Both the position numbers and the translations under genes were made by a program. DNA of 64,000 nucleotides from Rhodospirillum sp. (GTDB lineage: Bacteria > Pseudomonadota > Alphaproteobacteria > Dongiales > Dongiaceae). This document shows, piece after piece, positions 1-8,500 of this stretch (position 1 is the first letter of the stretch; every line of letters starts with the position of its first letter). The stretch is from assembly GCA_013822765.1 (NCBI GenBank), contig PNKY01000001.1, positions 744,001 to 808,000 on the forward strand, in the 5' to 3' direction. The notes beneath the pieces were generated by a model. It ran no database searches. It was not told the origin of the DNA and was given only the letters and a program-made list of their open reading frames with translations.

Positions 1-402
1 ACGGCGATGATCCTCATCACCCACGATCTCGGCCTGGTTGCCGGCGCCGCGGACCGCGTGCTGGTGATGTATGGCGGCCGGGTGGTCGAGGAGGGCGTCA
101 GAGACCAGATCTACTACAATCCGCAGCATCCCTACACGCTCGGCCTGCTGAACGCGGTGCCCAAGCTCAGCGACCGCAGCGATCAGCCGCTGCGGACCAT
201 CGAGGGGTTGCCACCGTTGCTGATCGACCCGCCGAATGCCTGCGCCTTCGCCAACCGGTGCCCGTTTGTCATGAAGATCTGCCGGCAGCAGGACCCCGGC
301 TATTTCGCGCCGCTGCCCGACAATCGGGTCGCCTGCTGGCTGCATCACGAAGGGGCCACCCGGCAGCACGAGACCTTCACGGCGGCGAAGGTGCCGGCGT
401 GA
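1..402 (+). CDS. Oligopeptide/dipeptide ABC transporter ATP-binding protein (DppD-like), 3' end only
   Basis: The reading frame is open from base 1, so this is the last 133 residues of a longer gene. It begins just before the switch region (ITHDLG, the H-loop histidine) and continues with the oligopeptide-transporter C-terminal extension, including [11 protein letters not shown] and the cysteine-containing CAFANRCPF segment typical of DppD/OppD. The Walker motifs lie outside the window. The protein would energise peptide or opine-type solute import at the inner membrane as one half of a DppD-DppF pair. Its stop TGA overlaps the GTG start of the next ATPase in a GTGA junction, so the two are translationally coupled. 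The substrate cannot be told from the ATPase. Confidence 0.9.
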   Translation, partial: TAMILITHDLGLVAGAADRVLVMYGGRVVEEGVRDQIYYNPQHPYTLGLLNAVPKLSDRSDQPLRTIEGLPPLLIDPPNACAFANRCPFVMKICRQQDPGYFAPLPDNRVACWLHHEGATRQHETFTAAKVPA

Positions 403-1370
403 GCGCGCAGATCGAACTGCGCCGGCTCCGCACCCACTTTTCGATCTCGCGCGGGCGGGTGGTGAAGGCGGTTGACGGGGTCGATCTCGAAATCCAGCGC
501 GGCGAGACATTCGGCCTGGTTGGCGAGTCAGGCTGCGGAAAATCGACCCTCGGCCGCACGGTCAAGGGCATCCACCGGCCGACTGCTGGCGAAGTCATCT
601 TCGAAGGCAGGAACACGGCCAAGCTGACCAAGGCGGAGGCCCGGGCCTTTGCGCGCCGGGTGCAGATGATTTTCCAGGACCCCTATGCCTCGCTCAATCC
701 CCGCATGGTGGTGCGCGACATCATCGGCGAAGGCTTGGAGATCCATGGCATCGGCACCCGCACCGAGCAGGTGGAGAAGGTGCGGGAGATCATGGAGTTG
801 GTGGGCCTAAACCCCGAATACCAGAACCGCTTCCCGCACGAATTCTCAGGCGGGCAGCGGCAGCGGATCGCCATTGCGCGGGCTCTTGTGGTCAATCCCG
901 AGCTGATTGTCTGCGACGAGCCGATCTCTGCGCTTGACGTCTCGATCCAGGGCCAGATCGTCAATCTGCTGAAATCGCTGCAGGAGCGGATCGGACTTAC
1001 CTACCTCTTCGTCGCGCACAATCTCTCGATGGTGAAATACATCAGCGATCGCGTGGGCGTGATGTATCTCGGCAGGCTAGTCGAGATCGCGCCCAAGGAA
1101 GAATTGTTCGCGAACCCGCTGCACCCCTATACGCAGGCGCTGCTGTCATCGGTACCGATCCCGGACCCGAAGCTGGAGGCCGCCAGGGTCGAGAAAACCC
1201 CCGAAGGCGAGTTGCCGAGCCCGATCGGCAGCATCGAGGGCTGCGCCTTCCGCAGCCGCTGCCCCTTCGCGCAGGACAAGTGCCGCACCATGCAGCCGGT
1301 CCTCACGGAGGCCGCATCCCAGCACATGGTCATGTGCACGCTGCACGGGACGCCTTCAGATATGGGCTAA
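399..1370 (+). CDS. Oligopeptide/dipeptide ABC transporter ATP-binding protein (DppF-like)
   Basis: A 323-aa ATPase starting at GTG 399, which overlaps the upstream stop by 4 bp. The frame is open further upstream, but the GTG gives the usual DppF length. Walker A is GESGCGKST, the signature is FSGGQRQR, Walker B is [12 protein letters not shown], and the switch histidine is in VAHNLS. The C-terminus has the [19 protein letters not shown] and CAFRSRCPF elements of the oligopeptide subfamily. It pairs with the upstream ATPase to drive a peptide-type importer whose binding protein and permeases are outside the window. It looks like the last gene of its operon: the next gene is 255 bp away, beyond a palindromic repeat. 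Confidence 0.93.
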   Translation: MSAQIELRRLRTHFSISRGRVVKAVDGVDLEIQRGETFGLVGESGCGKSTLGRTVKGIHRPTAGEVIFEGRNTAKLTKAEARAFARRVQMIFQDPYASLNPRMVVRDIIGEGLEIHGIGTRTEQVEKVREIMELVGLNPEYQNRFPHEFSGGQRQRIAIARALVVNPELIVCDEPISALDVSIQGQIVNLLKSLQERIGLTYLFVAHNLSMVKYISDRVGVMYLGRLVEIAPKEELFANPLHPYTQALLSSVPIPDPKLEAARVEKTPEGELPSPIGSIEGCAFRSRCPFAQDKCRTMQPVLTEAASQHMVMCTLHGTPSDMG

Positions 1371-1391
1371 TGAGGGGGACGCATTGCCGGT

Positions 1392-1415
1392 GTCCGCTTT
1401 TGGCACAAAGCGGAC
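1392..1415. repeat. 24-bp palindromic repeat, copy 1
   Basis: Perfect 9-bp arms GTCCGCTTT / AAAGCGGAC around the loop TGGCAC. This is the cleanest of seven 24-bp copies, all between 1.4 and 13.7 kb. It sits directly after the peptide ATPase gene and could act as a weak transcription-end or mRNA-stability hairpin. Confidence 0.75.
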
Positions 1416-1625
1416 CTTGTGGCGGTCTGAAATGAAGCTCGGCAATCCTCAGTCATTTCCTATGACAGGATGGATGGCGGCCTTAGGTCCGCGGTGAGGC
1501 GTCGCCCCATTGCAACAAATGTCCAGGCATGGGCATCGTAGTGGCCTTTCACCAATTCTAGTGGGCCAGCACTTCCTAGAGACGGTGCTGGCAGGCAAGG
1601 CATTTGCGCTTTGCAAGGAGCAGGC

Positions 1626-2153
1626 ATGAGCAGGGAACCGTTTAAAACTGCCCGCGAACAGGGACGCCTCGCGCCCCTGAAGTTCGAGCATGCCGTCCTG
1701 CGTACCGGGCAATTGCAGCCGATGGTCGACTGGTACACAGCCGTGCTCGAGGCCGAGGTCTCGTTCGGCAACGCGGCGATTGCCTTCCTCAGCTATGACG
1801 AACAGAACCACCGCGTCGCAATCCTGGCGATACCGGGCACGATCCCGAGGCCGCCCAATTCGGCCGGACTTGATCATCTGGCGTTCACCTACGCCGACAC
1901 GGGTGAGCTGGTTGCGACTTACCAGCGTCTCAAAGCGCTGGGTATTGTCCCGTACCGTGCAATGAACCACGGGTCGTCGACCTCGATGTACTACCGTGAT
2001 CCCGACGGCAACCAGATCGAACTGAAGATCGACAATTTCGCAACGATGGAGGAACAACGGGCGTGGCTGCGCACAAAGGAGTTCGCCGAGAACCCGATCG
2101 GCACCCCATTTGATCCCGATCAGCTGGCGGGGAGCGCCGCAGGTCGGTCATAG
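1626..2153 (+). CDS. VOC-family (glyoxalase/extradiol dioxygenase-like) protein
   Basis: A 175-aa protein. ATG 1626 is preceded by AAGGAG with a 5-nt gap, so it is preferred over the TTG at 1611. The fold signature is that of vicinal-oxygen-chelate enzymes: KFEHAVLRTGQLQPMVDWYTAVLEA supplies the first-half metal histidine, GLDHLAFTY a second, and DPDGNQIEL the C-terminal metal glutamate. The best family guess is a biphenyl-2,3-diol 1,2-dioxygenase-like catechol extradiol enzyme. The substrate is not known, and other VOC activities such as lactoylglutathione-type lyase or resistance proteins cannot be excluded. The gene stands alone between repeat copies, with no obvious pathway partner. Confidence 0.85.
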   Translation: MSREPFKTAREQGRLAPLKFEHAVLRTGQLQPMVDWYTAVLEAEVSFGNAAIAFLSYDEQNHRVAILAIPGTIPRPPNSAGLDHLAFTYADTGELVATYQRLKALGIVPYRAMNHGSSTSMYYRDPDGNQIELKIDNFATMEEQRAWLRTKEFAENPIGTPFDPDQLAGSAAGRS

Positions 2154-2206
2154 CCGATCTTCCAGTTTACTAAGCGAGGCGCTCATCCGACAGCAAATCA
2201 CGAAAC

Positions 2207-2230
2207 GTCTGCTGATGGCACAAAGCAGAC
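2207..2230. repeat. 24-bp palindromic repeat, copy 2
   Basis: Arms GTCTGCT / AGCAGAC with the family core TGGCACAAAGC between them. Both arms carry the matching C-to-T / G-to-A change relative to copy 1, so pairing is kept. It lies between the convergent VOC and YdhR-like genes. Confidence 0.65.
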
Positions 2231-2241
2231 CTACGGGAATT

Positions 2242-2544
2242 CTACCTCACCGGACCACGCGTGATGGTCGTCAGTTCCCCGATCACGTCAAACGCCTTGA
2301 TGCTCAACGTCGGGTCGCCTTTCATCTCCGCAATAATTGGCCCGTCTAAGAAGGCTTGCGTTGCGGCGTCACCGTCGAACAGGTAGATCCCGCCGGCTTC
2401 GCTTTTGGCCTCGTTTATGATCCAGACCTTCCAGCGCAGGCCTGGTAAGTCCGCGATGGGCTGAGCATAGGGCAGGTTTTCTCTCTCATACTCGGCCCTC
2501 GGCCCGTTGAGCTTGTAGTTGATTTGCAAGATTTTGGCCGACAT
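2242..2544 (-). CDS. YdhR-like putative monooxygenase / dimeric alpha-beta barrel protein
   Basis: A 100-aa protein starting MSAKILQINYKL, with a purine-rich GGAGGAAGGAG ribosome site just upstream of ATG 2544. Length, the early ILQINYKL strand, the central PGLRWKVWIINEA and the GGIYLFDG motif match the YdhR family, small dimeric ferredoxin-fold proteins called putative monooxygenases. No cofactor residues can be assigned with confidence. It is transcribed towards the VOC gene and away from the HxlR-type regulator at 2740, so that regulator is a reasonable candidate to control it. Function beyond family membership is unknown. Confidence 0.8.
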   Translation of the reverse strand: MSAKILQINYKLNGPRAEYERENLPYAQPIADLPGLRWKVWIINEAKSEAGGIYLFDGDAATQAFLDGPIIAEMKGDPTLSIKAFDVIGELTTITRGPVR

Positions 2545-2739
2545 CTCCTTCCTCCCTTACTCTCTGTAGCCACAAGCGACCCCGAGCGTCCTCCGATGGG
2601 TTGGGTTTGCTCGAATGACGATCACGATGATGTCGGAAGGCGGGCGGGCCTAGAGCAGTTTCTGAAGTGTTCCGCTTCAGATTGTGAACTGGCCTTGGAC
2701 CTTCGCAGGGACTAACGTGCAACACAGGGGTGCTCGGCC

Positions 2740-3447
2740 ATGACGCGACGGCCTTACGGACTGATCTGCCCGATCTCGCTGGCCTGCGAGATCCTGGAGC
2801 CGCGCTGGACAATCCAGATCCTGACCGAGCTCTGGAACGGCACGACCCGCTTCAACGACATTCGCAAGGGGGTAGGCAACATCTCGACCGCACTCCTGTC
2901 GAGGCGGCTCAAGGAGATGGAGGCGTTGGGCCTGGTCGAGCGCATCGAGGACAATGCGACGGGTACCATCGACTATTTCCGCACCGAGAAGGCGATCAAT
3001 CTCGAACCGGCGATGAACGCGCTGGCGGAATGGGCGCTATGCAACATCGAGGCGGACATAGCGCTCAGCGGTGCGGATGCTTCGACCGTCATGTGGGTCG
3101 TCCGGCGAATGATCGTCTTCGCTGAACTGCCGCGACGGCGCGCCGTCATCCGCTTCCATTTCCGCGACGATCCTCCGCCGAAGTATCCTCACTACTGGCT
3201 TGTGGTCGAGCCTGGCGCAGACTTTCCCGAGATATGCTCGCTCGACCCCGGCCGGGACGTCGACCTTTACGTCGAAACCGGCGCTGTTTCGTTAGGGGCT
3301 ATCATCGAGGGCCGCTCCAGCATCGAGCGCGAGAAGGAAAGGGGCAGGCTTTTCCTGAGCGGCGACCCAGGCCTCGCCCGCAGCATGGACCGTTGGCTGC
3401 GAACCTCAGTCTATGCAGCGCTCGAAGGAATAGACCAGCTTTCTTGA
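2740..3447 (+). CDS. HxlR-family winged-helix regulator with C-terminal extension
   Basis: A 235-aa protein. Residues 8-100 fit the HxlR/DUF24 winged helix: CPISLACEILEPRWTIQILTEL, then RFNDIRKGVGNISTALLSRRLKEMEALGLVERI, the recognition-helix region. HxlR proteins are usually about 110-140 aa. Here about 130 extra residues follow (RFHFRDDPPPKYPHYWLVVE...), resembling the SCP2-like effector-type domain seen in long HxlR relatives. It is probably a dimeric DNA-binding repressor or activator that senses a small molecule. It is divergent from the YdhR-like gene across a 195-bp gap, which suggests local control. The start has only a weak AGGGG upstream. Confidence 0.85.
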   Translation: MTRRPYGLICPISLACEILEPRWTIQILTELWNGTTRFNDIRKGVGNISTALLSRRLKEMEALGLVERIEDNATGTIDYFRTEKAINLEPAMNALAEWALCNIEADIALSGADASTVMWVVRRMIVFAELPRRRAVIRFHFRDDPPPKYPHYWLVVEPGADFPEICSLDPGRDVDLYVETGAVSLGAIIEGRSSIEREKERGRLFLSGDPGLARSMDRWLRTSVYAALEGIDQLS

Positions 3448-3491
3448 AAGTCATATTGGGCTTGCAGCCTTATTCAACCCGTTTGGTCAAC

Positions 3492-3515
3492 GGCTGCTTC
3501 TGGCACAAAGCGGAC
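3492..3515. repeat. 24-bp palindromic repeat, copy 3
   Basis: Same length and core (TGGCACAAAGCGGAC) as copy 1, with a degenerate left arm. It is followed at once by two nested perfect palindromes at 3523-3544 (see separate entry). Confidence 0.6.
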
Positions 3516-3522
3516 GTTGGTG

Positions 3523-3544
3523 GTCTGCGGCCGCAGACGTCTGC
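3523..3544. repeat. Nested perfect palindromes
   Basis: GTCTGCGGCCGCAGAC (16 bp, 3523-3538) is a perfect palindrome, and GCAGACGTCTGC (12 bp, 3533-3544) is a second one overlapping it. They share the GTCTGC arm of the neighbouring 24-bp repeat family. They lie in the 249-bp gap between the HxlR and SDR genes. It is uncertain whether this is a composite copy of the dispersed repeat or a protein-binding site. Confidence 0.5.
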
Positions 3545-3696
3545 CTTTGACCCACAACTGTCGTGAGCCACGATGAGCGTGTCTCCCAGGAAGTGTAGTT
3601 GCCCCTATGTGTCTGGACACGTCGAACCACTAGTCTAAGCTCGACGGCGGCGCTCAGGTTCGAGCGCCGCCGTCCTTTCAATAAGGAATGGGAAGT

Positions 3697-4422
3697 ATGC
3701 AGTCGTTGCGGGGAAAGGGCGTTCTCGTCACGGGAGCGAGTTCCGGAATCGGTCGCGCGTGCGCCAAGGCCTTTGCCCAGGAAGGAATGCGTCTGGCGAT
3801 TTCGGCGAGGTCTGTCGACAAGTTGGACGCCCTGGCGCGGGAACTCGGGGGCGACGTCGTGGTCATCCCGGCAGATCTCGCGATCCCCGCCGACGTCGAC
3901 CGGATGGTCGAAACGGCGATCAAAGGATTAGGGCGGTTGGAGGTCCTGTTTGCGAATGCGGGGGTCTATCTCGCGGGCAGCGCCGTCGACGGGGATCCGA
4001 ATGAGTGGGAAAAGTTGCTCGGGATCAACGTCAGCTCAGTCTTTCGAGCCATCAACCGGGTTCTGCCGCATATGCGCGAGATTGGAGGCGGAGACATCCT
4101 GGTCACCAGCTCGATTTCCGCACATCTGACGATCCCCTTTGAGCCGGTTTATAGCGCCTCGAAGCATGCCGTGAACGCCTTCCTCTACGGGCTGCGCCGC
4201 CAGGTCATCGCTGACAATATTCGCGTGGGCGCACTCGCTCCCGGCACCGTTCTGAACGAGCTCTGGGGCTACACCGATTCCAAGGCGATCGACAGGAAGG
4301 TCGCCAGCCGCGAGGGGCTTCGGTCCGAGGACATTGCCGAGGCGGCCCTCTTCATGTTGAGCAGGCCGCCCCATGTCGCCATCCGCGACATGGTCGTGTT
4401 TCCGCAAGCGCTTGATCTTTAG
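3697..4422 (+). CDS. SDR-family NAD(P)-dependent oxidoreductase
   Basis: A classical short-chain dehydrogenase of 241 aa. ATG 3697 is chosen because AAGGA lies 9 nt upstream; the in-frame ATG at 3688 touches that site. The cofactor loop TGASSGIG is at residues 12-19, the structural NAG motif at 87-89, and the catalytic Ser-Tyr-Lys are S139, Y152 and K156 (YSASK). An arginine in SARS after the second strand suggests NADP preference, but this is an inference. Closest in character are YdfG-like hydroxyacid/serine dehydrogenases. The substrate is not known. It is not obviously in an operon with the preceding regulator. Confidence 0.9.
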   Translation: MQSLRGKGVLVTGASSGIGRACAKAFAQEGMRLAISARSVDKLDALARELGGDVVVIPADLAIPADVDRMVETAIKGLGRLEVLFANAGVYLAGSAVDGDPNEWEKLLGINVSSVFRAINRVLPHMREIGGGDILVTSSISAHLTIPFEPVYSASKHAVNAFLYGLRRQVIADNIRVGALAPGTVLNELWGYTDSKAIDRKVASREGLRSEDIAEAALFMLSRPPHVAIRDMVVFPQALDL

Positions 4423-4434
4423 GAGCAACTCTCA

Positions 4435-4563
4435 ATGCCAACAAGTCACAATGCAGGCCACGGATCAGGCTGGCCGGCACCACGGATGAAACTCGACGTC
4501 TCTGCAATCTGCTTCGGGACGACGTCGCCTTCGAGCATGCCGGATATCACTGTCTCCCGCTGA
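4435..4563 (+). CDS. Possible 42-aa peptide downstream of the SDR gene
   Basis: An ATG 12 bp after the SDR stop has AGGAG 9 nt upstream and opens a 42-codon frame (MPTSHNAGHGSGWPAPRMKL...). No family is recognised. It may be a short gene coupled to the SDR gene, a remnant of a longer one, or chance. The opposite strand over the same stretch (4446-4634) is also open for 62 codons, so the strand is not settled. Confidence 0.25.
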   Translation: MPTSHNAGHGSGWPAPRMKLDVSAICFGTTSPSSMPDITVSR

Positions 4564-4672
4564 TCGTCGGCGGGAGTGCTGACCGATCGACGATAGCGTT
4601 TGCCGTTGGTCGGCGTATGATCGCATTCCAGCATTCAGTCGAGAGTCCGGCAGTCATAGGCTGGAGGCAAGT

Positions 4673-5392
4673 ATGAGCCGCCTATTGGGCATAGCAGCCT
4701 TTGCTTTTTACTGCGCCGTCGTGGACGTCCGCGAGGCCTTTTCGGACGACACCACTACCGATGTGAACATTGTTACCGCACTCGACATATCGGAATCGAT
4801 AGATGCGGTGGGAATGCGGATCATGATCGAGGGCATGGCACAGGCGATTGCGGCGCCAGAAGTGCTATCGGCAATTAGGAATGGGAGACATCACCAGATC
4901 GGCTTTGCTGTGTTCGCATGGCATCAGGGTATTTATCCCGAAATCGTCTCCTGGTCGCTCATAGAGACTCAGAGCGACACGGAAGTAGTCGCTGCCCGCA
5001 TCATGGAGCGACTCAATGTTGATATTGAGCTCGAAGCACGCACGGCAACGGGGTCATCTGTCGGACGGATGACGGACCTTTCCGGAGCGATCGATCATGC
5101 CTCCGATATGCTTCTGAAGGCTCCATATGGAACAGATCGCAATGTCATCAACATTGTCGGCAATGGCCGGGATAATTTCGGTGTCGAACCGGCGAGTTCA
5201 CGCGATGCCGCACTGGATCGCGGCGCCACCATCAACGGTGCGGTACTCGGTGCCGATCGCTCGCTGTACTACTACTATCGCCTGGAAGTAATCGGGGGGC
5301 CGGGTGCGTTTGTCCTGTCTGCGGACGATCCCACTAAGATCGCGGAAATGCTGGCCCGCAAGTTCCGCTTCGACATTGCGATGGCAAGGTAA
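4673..5392 (+). CDS. DUF1194 (von Willebrand A-like) protein, divergent copy
   Basis: A 239-aa protein with a short hydrophobic N-terminus (LLGIAAFAFYCAVVDV) that may be a weak export signal. The core is the DUF1194 fold: a strand leading to LDISES, a DxSxS metal-site (MIDAS) motif, then the GMRIMIEGMAQAIAAPEVLSAI helix and an RNVINIVGNGRDNFG segment. In the paralogue at 17156 the last element is VSGDGPNNMG; here the Asp-Gly is changed to Asn-Gly. DUF1194 proteins are alphaproteobacterial secreted vWA-like proteins of unknown role. It is convergent with the giant kinase gene. Less conserved than its paralogue, so possibly specialised or decaying. Confidence 0.8.
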   Translation: MSRLLGIAAFAFYCAVVDVREAFSDDTTTDVNIVTALDISESIDAVGMRIMIEGMAQAIAAPEVLSAIRNGRHHQIGFAVFAWHQGIYPEIVSWSLIETQSDTEVVAARIMERLNVDIELEARTATGSSVGRMTDLSGAIDHASDMLLKAPYGTDRNVINIVGNGRDNFGVEPASSRDAALDRGATINGAVLGADRSLYYYYRLEVIGGPGAFVLSADDPTKIAEMLARKFRFDIAMAR

Positions 5393-5463
5393 ACGTTGGT
5401 TCTCTCCTGATGTTCGAAGGGCGATGCATCTGGTCCGGTTGGTTAAAGAACGGGCTCACCGAT

Positions 5464-5487
5464 GTCCGCTACTGACCCTAAGCGGAC
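5464..5487. repeat. 24-bp palindromic repeat, copy 4
   Basis: GTCCGCT ... AGCGGAC arms (7 bp) with a different loop, spanning exactly 24 bp. It is located between the convergent DUF1194 and kinase genes. Confidence 0.65.
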
Positions 5488-5559
5488 TCTCGCTTTCCAA
5501 ATCAACCTGCCGTCCCAGCCAAGGAGGCAAACCAATCGAAAGAGAGTCGGGCGCAGGAG

Positions 5560-8500
5560 TCAGCGATCTGAGTTGAGAGTTGCCGAAGAGGAGGTGCAGG
5601 CAAGCACATCGGCGGTGTCACCGAAATATTCCTTGCGCAGGGCTCCGTCGAAGGCATCCCGGCTGATTTCGCATGCGCGTCCAACACTAAGATCATCCCA
5701 CATCCTGACATAGCCATCGTCACCGGCGGTCGCGAACCGGGCGCCATCCGGATGCACGGCGATGCGCCAGCTGGCGCCATGATGAGCCGGCCAAGGTTCT
5801 ATGAGGCGCCGGCCTGTGTTAATGTCCCAGAAATGCAGCCTGCCGTTCCGGTCGAGGGCCGTCAGGGTCGCGCCGTCACTGAGAAAGGCGACATCGGTTG
5901 CGCCGCCGGAATGTCCGGTGAGCGATGCGATCCTTGAACCGGTTTCGGGATCCCATAACGTGACGACTTCGTCGCCCGATGCCGTGGCCAAGCGAGTTCC
6001 GTCGGGGCTGAACGCGACGCTCCAGACCACGTCCTGGTCCACGGCAATCTCGCGCTCGAGCCGATCGCTCTGCACATCCCACAGACGGACGCGCGCATCG
6101 GTCGAGGCGATTGCTAACCACTTGCCGTCCGGCGACCAGGCGGCGCGCGTGATCGGCGCCGCACCATGACGAATCTCCTTCTTGACCGCGCGGGTCTGGA
6201 TGTCCCACAGCCGCAGGCCGGATTCGCTCGCGGTCATGAATTGCGTGCCATCGGGGCTCACGGCGATCGACCAGACAGCCGAGGGATCAATATCGATCGT
6301 GGCCTCAAGTGCCCGGGTGCCGGCGTCCCAGATGCGCACTTGTCCGCTCCGATCGCCCGACAACAAGTGTCTGCCGTCGGGTGAGAACGCCAGTGCCCAG
6401 ACCTGCTGCCGATGTCCGGAGAGGACCACCGGCGGCCGGCCCTCGCCAAGCCTCCAAAGCTCGATATTGCCGGCATCGTCGCCTGCCGCCAGCAGTTGGC
6501 CGTCCGGGCTGAAAGCAATTCCTTTGGCGGCGCGTCCGGCCACCTGATATTCGTCGGCGAGCGGAACCTTGCTTTCCAGCCGCCAGAAACGGATCAACTG
6601 GTCGGCGCCAAGGGTCACGAGAAGATTGCGCGCCCCGCTCAGCTCAAGATCGGTGATCGCTCCATTGTGACCGATCGGCGTGTTCGCCTTGAACACGCCT
6701 TGCGTCACGTCCCACAATCGAACACGACCATCGGCGCCGCCGCCGAAGAGGATCTTGCCGTCGGGAGAGAAGGCGACGCCGCCGATCTTGTCGTCGAGCG
6801 CAACCGCCAGGCCGATGACTTTGCCGGCAGGGTAGCTGAACAGAATCGATTTGCCGTCGCTGCTCGAGCTCGCAAAGGTATGATTGGTCGGGTCGACAGC
6901 CAAATCCCAGATGTCGCTGGTATGGACGCCACGGATCGGCGCGAATAAAGGCGCGCCGTCCGGTAACCTCCAGCCGTGGATCTCGCCTTCGCCATTGCCA
7001 GCAAGCAGGCCACGGCCATCGATGCTGAAGGCTACGCTCAGGAAATCGCCCGTCCGGTCGATCAGCGGCGCGCGCGCGGGCGAGTTCGCCGCCGCATCCC
7101 ACAAGCGGACAGTACCATCCTCGGCGGCAGTTGCGATCGTCGATCCGGTTGGATCGAAGCGGACGCCCCATACCACGTCGTCGAAGCGAGCGACAATCCG
7201 GGGATTGCCGATCAGCCCGCTGTCGATCGGCCAGAGCTGAAGCAGGCCGTCGTCACCGACCGTCGCCAGCATCTTGCCGTCCGGATCGAAATCGAGATCC
7301 TCGACGCCGCCTTTATGGCCCTTCGCCCGCGGCCCCGCCGGCAGACGCACGGAGGTGTCGATGAGATCGATGCCGCCATCCCTGCCGCCGGCTGCCAGCA
7401 ACGTGCCATCGGCGCTCAACGCGAGCACACGCGCATCGCTGGCGGCGACCGGGCTGCCCAGCAACGCGGGTCCGCCCTTCGACAACGCAAACCGCGATGC
7501 AAGAAGGCTCGATCTGGCGTCGTAGCCGGGCGAGCCCGCCGGCGAGCGCACGACCGCTTCAGCGGCCAGATAGAGCGCAAGAAGCGGATCCTCGTCGACC
7601 AGTTCGTTGGCGACCGCACCGAGCGCAGTGGCGAACCGCACGTTGGCCTCGGATGTCGCTAGGTCAGCAAGCTCCCTATTGGACTGGGCGTCCCGGAAGG
7701 CAAGAAAGGCGATGGCAGAAGCGACGGTTGCGCCGGCGGCAAGCAGCGCGAGGGCGGTGGTCGCCATCCGCCGCAGCCGCCGCCGGCGACGTTCCTCGGC
7801 TTCGACCGCCGCCTTCTCGCGATCGCGCGCTTCGGCCGAGGCCTCGATGAAAGAGCGCTCGATATCGCCCAGCTGGTCGGCATTCTTCTCCATCCACTCC
7901 AGGGCAGAGAGCAACGGCGCACCGCGATAGAGGCGATCTTGCTCTCGGCCCTCGGCCACCCACTCTTCGGCGGCCCGCGAGATACGCTGGCGCGTGCGCA
8001 GATTGTCGCGCGACTCCTCGATCCAATCGCGCAGGCGCGGCCAGGTCCGGAGCAGCGCTTCATGAGCGATCTGAACGGTTGCGTCGTTGACGGTAAGAAG
8101 CCGCGCCTCGGTCAGGCCCTCGACCACATTGTGAAGGATCTTGGCGCTGGGATCGTGATCGATTTCGGACCGGGCAAGGACGCGCCGCGCATCGCTCGTT
8201 CCCTCGCCGGGCGTCACAAGACGGAGGAACAGCCGCTTGCTCGCGGCCTTCTCGGTATCGTCGAACCGATGCTCGAAGGTCAGGTCCGCCGTCTGACTGA
8301 TTGCGCCGGCGACACCGCCTGCCGCGCGAAATCCCTCCAGCGTCATCGTGTTGCCCTTGCGCCGCATCCAGGTCTCGACGAGAGCATGCGCGACAAGCGG
8401 GAGTGCGCCGACCTCCTCGCCGGCTTCGCTGATTACGGCATCCACCAGCCCGCGCTCCAAGTGAAAGCCGGCTCGCCGCGCGGGTTCGGTAATTGCCCGT

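Noticed and set aside
4446-4634. 62-codon minus-strand frame between the SDR and DUF1194 genes
   Set aside because: No family recognised and no clear ribosome site. It may be a gene remnant, but I could not support it as a gene.
5462-5713. Open frame beginning MSATDPKRTLAF
   Set aside because: It starts inside palindrome copy 4. Such peptide-like readings of this repeat are familiar false genes in related genomes, and the frame runs antisense into the kinase gene.
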